Part shown: in pieces, positions 27,101 through 35,300 of the stretch | Position numbering within the stretch: position 1 is the stretch's first letter | Layout: the number at the start of each line of letters is the position of its first letter | Source of the DNA: Onthophagus taurus | Taxonomy: Eukaryota; Arthropoda; Insecta; Coleoptera; Scarabaeidae | NCBI RefSeq assembly: GCF_036711975.1 | Contig: NC_091966.1 | Span: forward strand, 8,005,501 to 8,069,500 | DNA: 64,000 nt | Reading direction: 5' to 3' | Translations under genes and position numbers: made by a program | Notes under the pieces: model-generated | What the model saw: only the letters and a program-made list of their open reading frames with translations | What the model was told of the DNA's origin: nothing | Databases searched by the model: none

Positions 27101-27860
27101 CCCGAAAGTCAACACCTACCTGCGCTTGTTACAATTTGTGGAATAACCGAGGCGTTAATTTTTATTTGCATAACCGTAGTTTCAAATTTCTCTTCCATCT
27201 CTGTAAAAAATCAAATTTTAATCACCTTGATGAAGATATTGTAGGAATTTGAATTTCCTCTGTTTTAACTTCTTATTTGTTGGTCAATACTTAACTGTCT
27301 ATATTAAAATATTCTTTTAAAGATTTGCCAAAATATTATATGCGTTATATTAAATTAGAACTAAATTTTTTGTTTGCATGTTTTATGTGTTCATTAACAT
27401 TTATAAATACAAACATTCAAGATGTTCTAACACTTATAACACTAATAAATGGGTTGGGTTAACACATTTTACAGAAAATATTTCCTCAATATGTGTTGTA
27501 TTTAGCACTAAACACACTGTATGTCACATGACCACTCATTATCGAAATATTCTCTTTATGTTATCATTAAACCCTATTTTTCGTATTTATTCATTATTGA
27601 AATTTTATGAGCACATATTGCATGATATCCCTATAATGTATAAATCAACTAATTTGATTTTAAAATTACAGTTGAAACTGAAGAACCCACAACTAAAGAC
27701 CATCAACAACAAAGTCAAGCTGAAAGGTAAAAAATGAAATCTTTAAAAATGTGAAATCGATAACTTTTTTTTGTGTTTTAGACCCATTCAAGATCAACAT
27801 ATGCTTTCTGATGAGATGAAACGTCTTCTTCAAGAATTAGAGGAAGAAAGCAAAAAGTAA
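1..27860 (+). CDS. Ank2: Giant ankyrin (Ank2-like), 3' part, partial at left edge
   Basis: Spliced model: exons 1-197 (open at the window edge), 422-16939, 17091-17735, 18041-26251, 26519-26596, 27672-27726 and 27782-27860 (TAA stop). A possible cassette exon is 26951-27055. Every junction keeps frame: the first five introns are phase 1 and the last is phase 2. The in-window product is about 8,593 aa. Ankyrins link membrane proteins to spectrin, and giant insect Ank2 isoforms (Ank2-L/XL) work in axons and at synapses beside microtubules. Evidence for ankyrin is the C-terminal stretch near 26040-26140 with DADGNVHVKRVIRKRYI, close to the DE(D/Q)GN-(I/V)V-x-K-(I/V)IRK motif at vertebrate ankyrin C-termini, plus the giant-exon architecture. 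Ankyrin repeats, ZU5/UPA and death domain are not in the window, so the assignment is strong but indirect. Alternatives are another giant cytoskeletal protein of the titin or futsch type. Confidence 0.72.
422..16939 (+). CDS. Ank2: Giant exon 1 of the Ank2-like tail (16.5 kb single exon)
   Basis: An uninterrupted frame of about 5,505 codons. The acceptor is TTCTTGCAG|GA at 420-421 and the donor AAG|GTAGAT at 16939/16940; the open frame would stop at 16945-16947 if unspliced. The first in-frame start-like codon (TTG at 397) lies in the intron, so this is an internal exon rather than a gene with its own start. Order of parts: basic Lys-rich leader with a Pro-rich patch (about 680-800); 13 modules with FLxxE(V/I)xxF(D/E)DVK and about 15 GFFxxFGKK motifs (about 620-6170); longer charged coiled-coil or LEA-like helices with GGFFSKFGDKISG-type motifs (6460-10680); a 546-bp tandem repeat block (11211-14486) with diverged edges; and a C-terminal acidic segment (16140-16939). 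Composition is extremely Lys/Glu/Asp/Ser/Thr-rich, fitting an extended filamentous spacer with axonal cytoskeleton contacts. It may be optional, as giant ankyrin exons are in other animals. Confidence 0.75.
1894..6168 (+). repeat. Protein-level repeat: 13 FDDVK modules alternating with FGKK motifs
   Basis: Within the giant exon, 13 segments match T-x-x-FL-x-x-E-(V/I)-x-x-(F/Y)-(D/E/H)-D-V-(K/R/Q). Examples are NFLDTEVKNFEDVK near 3925 and NFLSTEILRFDDVK near 6120. Between them sit motifs such as SGFFGLFGKKEKK, usually preceded by a Ser/Asp/Glu run with S-x-(D/E) casein-kinase-2-like sites (ESGDESDSGKS near 3643). Spacing is irregular, roughly 100-130 residues. Nucleotide similarity is low apart from a few neighbours (3895-3960 and 4205-4285), so the module array is old compared with the 546-bp block downstream. 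Confidence 0.8.
11211..14486 (+). repeat. Six tandem 546-bp (182-aa) coding repeats
   Basis: The phrase encoding SSFVSYLGEK recurs at about 11212, 11758, 12304, 12850, 13396, 13942 and 14488, exactly 546 bp apart, so units are length-invariant and nearly identical in DNA. Each unit runs: SFVSYLGEK, a Thr/Ser helix, VAGEKLADTKESIQKGTDK, an aromatic-glycine hairpin FFSSIGGQIWGTGEKVK, DKIKSGVExTEKQQQAM, and KELKEAGKSKIE-type amphipathic helix. Diverged copies extend left to about 8500 and right to about 14960. No indel breaks the frame in any unit, which indicates selection on the protein plus recent tandem amplification or homogenisation. Confidence 0.92.
17091..17735 (+). CDS. Ank2: Ank2-like exon between the two giant exons
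   Basis: A 645-bp symmetric exon (phase 1 at both ends). The acceptor is CCGACCATTAG at 17089-17090 and the donor TTAG|GTAAAT at 17735/17736; the frame would otherwise stop at 17741. It encodes about 215 residues: a segment with SGSSPDKTTVFNSVGDIVYM, a basic patch MRRKNKRAK, GSLPDLHAYKRGILIDTI, a Ser-rich stretch (GSSESLRSED, GSTDSLSKG) and a Lys-rich end KKNKKKNKKSKKNRK. No known domain. The Lys-rich end is encoded immediately before the donor. Its symmetric phase means it can be skipped without a frameshift. Confidence 0.65.
18041..26251 (+). CDS. Ank2: Giant exon 2 of the Ank2-like tail (8.2 kb)
   Basis: The acceptor is CTATTTTTAG at 18039-18040 and the donor AACAG|GTTGGT at 26251/26252. 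About 2,736 codons; the first ATG in the frame (18322) is internal, because the frame is open and phase-matched back to 18041. Visible parts: an early KKKFWETISKE motif (18256 region), acidic Ser/Glu-rich sequence with many phosphorylation-type sites, a hexad repeat KQEIVKQE (23773-23960), a Pro-rich patch VPPSPPESPNSDSFEML near 24017, two VSxSSLxEFExLE motifs (24664 and 24814), repeated STDSLD/TSDSIE motifs (25220-25500), and the ankyrin-like C-terminal segment (about 25790-26200). It is far more acidic than giant exon 1, so the two exons give oppositely charged tails: Lys-rich then Glu/Asp/Ser-rich. Confidence 0.75.
23773..23960 (+). repeat. KQEI/KQEV hexad coding repeat
   Basis: About ten tandem copies of an 18-bp unit encoding K-Q-E-(I/V)-(V/E/I)-K in the second giant exon. 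The first copies are nearly identical in DNA and the last ones (KQDVVKEDVIQDV) have drifted. It is predicted to form a highly charged single alpha helix. This is a likely length-polymorphic minisatellite. Confidence 0.85.
25220..25500 (+). repeat. STDSLD / TSDSIE motif cluster
   Basis: Seven closely spaced copies of (S/T)-(T/S)-D-S-(L/I)-(D/E) occur, for example MASTDSLDLK, DSTDSLDQK, TASTDSIEF, ITSDSLEMM and MTSDSIDED. Further copies follow near 25615 (ESTDSIAST) and 25730 (SSTDTIDPT). DNA identity between copies is low, so this is a conserved short linear motif array rather than a fresh duplication. Possible roles are phosphorylation or cargo/microtubule-adaptor docking; that is inference. 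Confidence 0.7.
26519..26596 (+). CDS. Ank2: Ank2-like small exon, Thr-rich
   Basis: A 78-bp symmetric phase-1 exon. The acceptor is TTATTTCTGTGTAG at 26517-26518 and the donor ACAG|GTGAGG at 26596/26597. It encodes ESAEPKEDQTTTQHTVTT followed by a poly-Thr/Val run. Its junction codon with the giant exon restores Gly. Thr-rich segments of this kind are common in ankyrin tails but are not diagnostic. Confidence 0.65.
26951..27055 (+). CDS. Ank2: Possible alternative cassette exon of the Ank2-like gene
   Basis: Inside the 1,075-bp intron lies a 105-bp open segment bounded by TATTTCTCAG (26941-26950) and the donor CATG|GTAGAT at 27055/27056. Both boundaries are phase 1, so inclusion keeps frame and adds 35 residues containing ARRRPLRYEISIDDQTEV and EHDWRFNLPQH. 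The composition (Trp, Tyr, Phe, His present) looks coding and differs from the flanking AT-rich intron. It ends in LPQHG before its donor, echoing LPQG at the end of giant exon 1. No RNA evidence is available here, so it could be chance. Confidence 0.45.
27672..27726 (+). CDS. Ank2: Ank2-like penultimate exon
   Basis: A 55-bp exon, acceptor AAATTACAG at 27670-27671 and donor AAAG|GTAAAA at 27726/27727. It starts phase 1, ends phase 2 and encodes VETEEPTTKDHQQQSQAE. It is followed by a 55-bp intron, small even for insects. Confidence 0.6.
27782..27860 (+). CDS. Ank2: Ank2-like terminal coding exon with stop
   Basis: The acceptor TTGTGTTTTAG lies at 27780-27781. The exon encodes PIQDQHMLSDEMKRLLQELE then EEESKK and a TAA stop at 27858-27860. 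The end is a short amphipathic acidic helix. About 940 nt of 3' UTR follow. Confidence 0.62.
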
Positions 27861-28830
27861 ATTATTAATATAAATACTCCCAAATATTACTTATAAGTAA
27901 ATGTCTAAAAAGAACCATATATCGACGAAAATTTCCGTACGTGACAAACTATTATCGCTTGTGGCTCAAAACGTGAACGCAAAGCTTAAAACGATCTTTG
28001 AAAAAAAAAAACACCCGCTTTCCTTCACCTATACATCCAAAAAGAGTCCATATTTAAGCACATATTATACGGTTAATATAGTGTCCAATATACAAGAACA
28101 AAATGATATTCTTTATGCTTTTTACGAGAATAAAAAAAGCGGTATTTTATTTATTATACTGTAGCGACGTGAACTCTATGAACAAAACGTTAGAAATATT
28201 AAAAAATCGTGTTACCCAACACAAAAGTGTACACCACAACTTTTATTCTAACACGGGATAAGAATCGTTAATCCACTTGTTACAATCAAAGTTGTGGTTT
28301 TTAAACCAAACAACAGATTTTAGCGTGGGTACTTAAAAGTAGTCGTAAATTAATGTAGAATGACTAAGCGCGATGATTTGCCGAAACGATCGATATTAAA
28401 AAAAAATTTGTATAGCGAAGAATATTGTTTCTTTTTCAATGTATGATTTTCTAATACTGTATTTATTACTCATAATCAAGATTCGTTTTGGTAAATCATC
28501 AAAACAAAAAGGGAGATTAAAAAAGAAGTGTATAAAGGGACGACTTTGTTTGGTATAAATTTTAAATAATTATTAGTGTTTACCTATAATAAGCTTAAAA
28601 TGAAACCTTAACGACTTTCCGACAAAACTTTCGATTAATATTAGTGGTCACCGGATAATGGGTTTGTGGCTAATCCCATTTATAAATTGTGAAAATAACT
28701 TGGAAATTCGATTAGGTTTTAGCGTATATTATTATTTCGTTCTTAACTTAATGTGAATTATATTAATATTCTATCATGTGTATCAAATTATATTCAAAAA
28801 TAAAGCTTTCAATATTTTCTTTGATTTTTA
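27861..28830 (+). other. Probable 3' UTR of the Ank2-like gene
   Basis: AT-rich non-coding sequence after the stop, holding one AATAAA hexamer followed by a T-rich stretch. A short 87-codon frame at 27901 is not supported as a gene. No microRNA-like hairpin stood out. Confidence 0.5.
28799..28804 (+). promoter_or_regulatory. Poly(A) signal AATAAA for the Ank2-like gene
   Basis: A canonical hexamer 939 nt after the stop codon, followed by a T-rich region (28811-28835) suitable as a downstream element. The convergent gene's own signal lies about 390 bp further on the other strand. Confidence 0.5.
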
Positions 28831-29189
28831 TTATTAATTACAAATTAACTTGAATGAATCTATACTTGAGATATAAGGTAATTCCAAAGATACTAGAACA
28901 TAAGTTACAAAACGCATTCAAAGTATTCTTACGTAATCATGCTATAACAAAAGAATTATAATAGACTGGTTTAATTAAGTTTTGACCGAAAGTATTAAAT
29001 CCACTCTCAGCACAAAAAGTAGTCAACAATTATAAAAGAAAATATAACGAGAATACTTACACTTTATAAAAGAACACATTCATATTTTTACCATATACAT
29101 AAACAACTATCTTTAATGTTACAATTAGGCACATTTTTTGTGGGTTAAAAAAGGGAATAAAAAATTGTATATAAATAATACATAATGAT
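28831..29189. other. Convergent intergenic region
   Basis: AT-rich DNA between two convergent genes. I see no ORF with coding character, RNA gene or repeat here. Confidence 0.5.
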
Positions 29190-29195
29190 TTTATT
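29190..29195 (-). promoter_or_regulatory. Poly(A) signal AATAAA for the NuSAP-like gene
   Basis: TTTATT on the + strand reads AATAAA on the - strand, about 108 nt after the stop codon (29303-29305). The distance and the AT-rich surroundings fit a short insect 3' UTR. Confidence 0.5.
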
Positions 29196-29302
29196 AAAAA
29201 CCTTGAACAGTATAAATTGAAGGGAATAATTAGACAACTTATAAAAAAAATGTAATAACAGAACGCATTAAAATTAATCATTAATAATTGTAAAATGTTC
29301 TT

Positions 29303-32300
29303 TCACTTTTTATTTCTAAACTTCATTAATAAATCAAACCTTCGGTTGCTCCTCATACCTTTCAATACTTCTCTTTTTTGTTCAACATCTTCAGTCTGCA
29401 CAACCCTACTTTTATTGGCAGCCATTTTAAGCGCTTCCTTGTCCAATCGTGTTTTTACCTTTTTCTTTGGGGAATTAGAAGCTTTTGTAGTGTCCTCATT
29501 AACAACTCCCACTGTTTTTTGATGTTTCATATTCTCTTTTACTACTCCACCCATAGCTGAACTTGTGGAAGGCTGTTGCCCAACATTATTAACATTTAAA
29601 TCATTTTCTTTTCTTATTTGTCTTGGTATTTGGGTCACTTTCTTTGGGACCTGTTTATTTAGCACATTCTTTGAATTTTTCGAGGCAACGACGTTCACAA
29701 GAACTTTTTTAGAACAATTAGTTTTGGTTTGGGATGATGATGATGTTGATGGAAATAGTTTTAATGGTACCAGTTTAGTAATTGGACTTTTTGGTGACTT
29801 AACCAACACCATTTTCTTTTCCGATTTTGGTGACACTCGTTTAGGCGTTTTAGTTACTTGTGGAGACACTCTCTTTGGTGTTTTGACCGCTTTTGGAGAT
29901 ACTCTTTTTGGTGTTTTAACCGCTTTTGGAGATACTCTTTTTGGTGTTTTAACCGTTTTTGGAGATACTCTTTTTGGTGTTTTTTCACTTTTTACTACCA
30001 CACCATCTGCGGATTTTTTCTGTGGAGTCAGATTCATAAATGTTTTTCCTTGTGTTTTATTAACTCTTGGTGATTTACAAGGAAGTTTATTTTCTGTTTT
30101 TGGTGTATCTATACTGGGCGTTTCAGAAATATACTTTGGCTTTCCTGGTGTTTTAGCAAAAACTTTTGGTGGTTTTACATTTTCCTCAAATGGCGATGAA
30201 TAAGTTACACGTTTCTTTTGTGGGTGATTTTTTTCATCTGTATCATATTCAAATGCGTCTGATCGAATCAATTTTTTATTATTCATTTTGGTTTTTTCAG
30301 ATTTTATAGTTGAATCATTCCAGTAACTACACCCGGCTTGCGGCGTAAAACTAAGTTGTTTACAAGCAACAGCAGTTGAAGGTTTTGGAGTAGCTGATTT
30401 TCTTGCACCAAGTGATTTTCCTGTAGATAATAAATGCTGCGATCTTTCTTGTTTTCGTTGGACATAATCCACTAAACTTTCGCTACGATCCAACTGTTGT
30501 TGATGAATTTTCGAAAAGTTCGGCATTTTAGTTGGCTTAATTTTTGATGAAATAGTTCCGTTAAATGTAACATTTTTTTTACTTTCGTTTAACACACCTT
30601 TCACCAATTGTTTAGAAATGTGCGATTTCTTATCTTTTAATTTTCCCTTAGCTTTCAATGTAGTAGATAATTTTTCTAATGGTACCTGTTTATTTCGTTT
30701 TGCAATTCTTTGTCCGATTGATGACCTTTTCAGACTTCTTTGTTCGTTATCTTCCAAACTTTTTAAAGCACCTAAATCGATAACGCTACTTTCTAAATTG
30801 TAGGTTTCTCGTTTTTCATCTTTTGGCGGTGCAATATCAGCACCACAAAATGTATGGCTTTTAGGGTCAGTCCATATTTCATTCTTTTCAAATTTGAATT
30901 CCTTTAATGCAGCTGCAATAGGATTCTCACTCTACAAAATAAATAAAGTATTATTACCTTATTTGTAATGTATATGAATGAAATAATAAAAAGGGGGTGA
31001 CAAAAAGAGACAAGATTAGGAATGATGACATCAGGAAAGAGTTAAATATTGAAGCTCTGGATGATTTTATGGAAAAGAGGCAGTTCAGTTGGTGGGGACA
31101 TCTAGAAAGAATGCAGAATACTAGACAGGTGAAACGAGTGTGGTTGGCAAAAAAGTAGGGGAAAGAGAAGAAGATCGCGAGACACTTGGAATACTTAGAT
31201 AACAAGATAATCACCAAAAGAGGAAAACTATACAGAAAGCTAAAGTTTAGCAACAAAATGTGGGCAAAATTTGTAAGATTGTCACAAAACATTAAAATGT
31301 AAAAAAGAGATAGGGCCATACGCACACACTCAAGGATAAACATTCGTTATTATACAGGCTGTTTAGAAATTGACGGATACACGTGAAATGTTGTACCATG
31401 CTTCATACGTCTGCATGAGGTTCTCAAAGTTAGGGTAATTTGTCCACAAATAATCATTAATATCGGTTAATTAATAAGCTGCTAAATAAATTTAGAATAA
31501 AAAGAATTTTGAAGACTAGTTTTTTTGGTAGTTATTTTCTTTAACTTTAAAGTTCGTTTTTAACATTTTTTCATTATCATATCTTCATGAAAAGACATTT
31601 GGCAACATAGTAGAACAACATTTTAACATTGAGTAATTTCTAAACACCTGTATTTATATATATATATATATATATATAAAGTGTAAAATATATTTTTACT
31701 CACTGTAAATGTTTCATTAAGTGCAGATATTTCGTCTATCTCATGCATACTCTCCCCAGATTGTTTTTGAATTTTGCTGCTATTTTGAACGATCGAATTT
31801 GTGCGCCTTCCTTTCTTAATTTCAGTGCTAGTTGATCCAGGTTTTAACTAATACAATAACATAGAAAGTAAATATTAGTTACTTTTATAACATTAACTTG
31901 GTTTGCAGAATTGAGCGTTAACACAATAGACTCTATTTTATGTTTTTTTTCACTTTACGGGGGCTCCGGTCTAGAGAGTCAAAAAAAATCAAATCAACCA
32001 AATGTGACGGAGACTTTGGATTATCGGGAGCGGTTTCTCCGAGCAGTTCCGGGACTTTTTTCCTGAAACATGGCAAACAACACGTTGCATGTTTCACCGG
32101 GAGCAATAGTTTTACAAATTTTACAGAAACGAAAAACTTTCTCCAACCATCTGGGCAGCGAATCCTTTTGGGTTAGACGGAAAACAAAAAACATACGGGT
32201 ACAAATCGTATGTGTGCTAACATTAAACAGTATTATTTATGGGAAAATCTAAAAGTTGATATAACAAAATTCGTAAAAAAGTGCGAAAAATGCCAACGTT

Positions 32301-35300
32301 GTAAACATTCGATACCTCATAAAGTATATTTAGATTTAAAAAAGTTTATTTAGATTTGATAGGTTCGTTAAATCAGGATGATGATGATAATAACCGGAAT
32401 ATATTAACAATTCAATGTGAACTCAAAAAATTTGTATGGATGAAAGTGTAACTCATCATGAAGAATTGATGACAACCATAGGACAGTATGTTTTCAAGCT
32501 GAGCGCCTAGAAGCTCGAACTGCGTAGATGTTTGCAGGTGTTATAATGGTCCGTGCTGCTACTGATCTCTTGCAGAAAACATTTCCAACTGCCCTAAAAG
32601 CTTCCACCCACTACAAGATGAATCTATGGGCAGCAACAACCGCTCGAGTGAGAATATTGTACCATGAACAGAACACCCACTGCATCGCGACAATTGATTG
32701 GTTTCGTGAAAAAAATAGGTTTCTACTACAAACGCGTGTTGCTCTCTCACCCAAATGATTTTGACAACTAACGATGTTAGAAAACAAATTTTCATTTAGC
32801 TGTGTTAACTGCAATGAACAGACAAAGTTTTATGGCTTGGCTATCCAAAGATATTCCGAATATGTGCAGGGTGGGGCAGAAAAACCTATCCGATTTCAAA
32901 ACGTTATAAAATTTAAACCACTCAACTTGACAAAAATTTTTTTTTATTAACATATCGCAAATTTTATGCCATTTTCAAATTTAATAGTTCCTGTGCAACA
33001 ACCATTTTGTAGGGATGCATTTTGAGGTCCCGGTGCAAAATTCGCCGAATACTGCGGTTGGAAATCGCCAAAGCGAGCGAATGTTTTCGCGCCGAACGAC
33101 GCGGGGAATGTTCAATCGCGGCTCGCACATTGGCCACGTTTTCAGGTCCTGTTGCTGTCCTGGGACGTCCAGGCGACTTCTTTTTCAATGCTGATCCCGT
33201 CTGTCGAAAATTTGACACCCACACTTTAATCGTAGCGTGATGTGGAACAGGATCATGACGCCCGAGTCCGAAATGAATTCGAAATGCACGTTGTGTAGAA
33301 ATTATCGAACCGCCGTTTTCGATAATCCGCTCAATAACAAAAGCGCGATGTTCACCAGACCAAGGCATGTTGACTACTGACAAATGGCGTAAAACCGGCC
33401 TTCTAACGGTTTTTACCCCACTACTCTACCTGTTCCCTCTTCTGAGAAAAAGGGATTTGAAATCGGATAGGTTTTTCTGCCCCACCCTGTATCTATAGTC
33501 TATAGATTAACTGTAAATATTTGTATTTCAAAGTTTCCACAACATAGATGTTATAAAAACTTCAATCGCGTTTTTCTCGAAACAACAGTTTGGCAATTGG
33601 TAACCACAATACTTCAAAATTTACCGGCTCAATTCTACTCAAACTTTGTTCACATATTAATCGCATACACAGCTTTCGTCTGAACTAGAATCAAATCAAA
33701 ATATTCGTTGGTTCATTTGAGAACCACATTGATACCAGAATAATGATTATAAAAATAATAACTAAAATAATTATTATAGATGGCAATTATCAACTCTCCC
33801 ACTGTTTTTCCACAATGTTACGTTTTTTTGAATTTATGTATATTATAAAAACAAATTAAAATTCATGATGTTAACAATTTCAACTTATGAAACTAAATCT
33901 TTTAATATCTCGAAAATGGTCCATTATCGGACACTGTTGCAGTATTGTATATTTTGATTATAATTGTAGAATATAAAAAAATATTAAAAAAAAATTTTAA
34001 ATGTAGTAGTTCTAAATGTTTCGTCGTTGTTTTTTGCTTAAAATTGTAATTGTTCTTTTAGATTTATATTAAAATCCAGATGATGGACCTATAACGGCTC
34101 GAAACGTCGATTCAACATGTTTGGTTAAACATACTTTACAATTACAACAAGGATTGTGTTATTTCCTTGCGAAATTATCCTTACAAAAATCAAAATATTC
34201 ATTTTTAGGAATTTTACAACCCTTTAACATATTAAAAATACTCAAATAAAAGAAAAACAATTTTCAAATTAGCACCATTTTCTTTCTATCTACTTTTATT
34301 TGTTTATTCTAGTTCAGATGATAGCTTGAGATGTATGTTTTTAGAATCTCATAAGATATGAGTCTCGCTTTACCATTTCTTTTAAAATACAGAGTTATTC
34401 CACATTCAGTGGAAAAAGTGTTGAAATCCATCCAGCCATTTTCGAAATAACAGCATTCTCTTAAACCGCGAGAATTCGCGAAACTATACAAAATATGAAA
34501 AAAATAAAATATGCCTCGCATTCAGAAGATATTAGGCTATCACCTGTTGAAATACCAAATTCTTTCGTCTCACATTTTTTGATAAAAACGTTCATAAAGT
34601 GACGGTAATTTAAGGCAACTAAAAAATCGGGTGTTTTTTTATGATTAACTCGCTATAAAAAAAGAACTAAGGAGCCAAAAATTTTTAAATTCACGTTAAT
34701 ATAATAGAAATGATCAGTGATTATAACAAAGTTTACTGCAAATTTTTTCATTGAACAGTTGTCGTGATATTCATCCCTGAAGTACATATATGTATGCGTA
34801 AATTTGCTGGATATCCGCGCGCCTAACGGAGGGTTAAGAATCGAAACATATTCCTCAAACTTCATTTTCCTAGTGTTTATGGTTTTTGAGAAAAAAGAAT
34901 TAAACCACAATTTTCCGCCATTTTTGGAGGAGTGTAGCTCCTTAGGGGAGTTGAAGTAACTCCCCTAAAGAATCACCCCTTGAAGTTTGTTGCAGTCATT
35001 CAGATACACCCTGTAGAAGATACCCCTAGACCGGGATGCCCCCCTTAAACAAACCTATTACCTACCTTTAAAATAGGGGTATTTTTTAATGTGATATCTT
35101 TAGTGCTATCATCTGATAAACTAATAATTGATAGTTCTGAGTTTAGAAGGATTACAGAGCCATCACGTTTTTGCTTGATGGTACTATCGTCAGATGAACT
35201 AGAATCCATGTTGTCAGAATTATTTGCAATACATTCTGAGATTATGTTGTTTGTAGAATGTGTGATTTTATTAGATTTCCTATCCATTTCTCTGGAAGAG

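Noticed and set aside
27901..28164. An 87-aa ORF after the ankyrin stop codon
   Set aside because: It lies in the probable 3' UTR, has no coding signature and no splice context.
32222..32450. An intact endogenous retroelement gene
   Set aside because: Only part of the integrase zinc finger and the first residues of the core remain; no LTRs or other pol domains were found nearby.
34942..34968. Perfect 11-bp stem with 5-nt loop as a terminator or RNA gene
   Set aside because: In a eukaryotic intron a single short hairpin has no supported role; kept only as a note on the intron.
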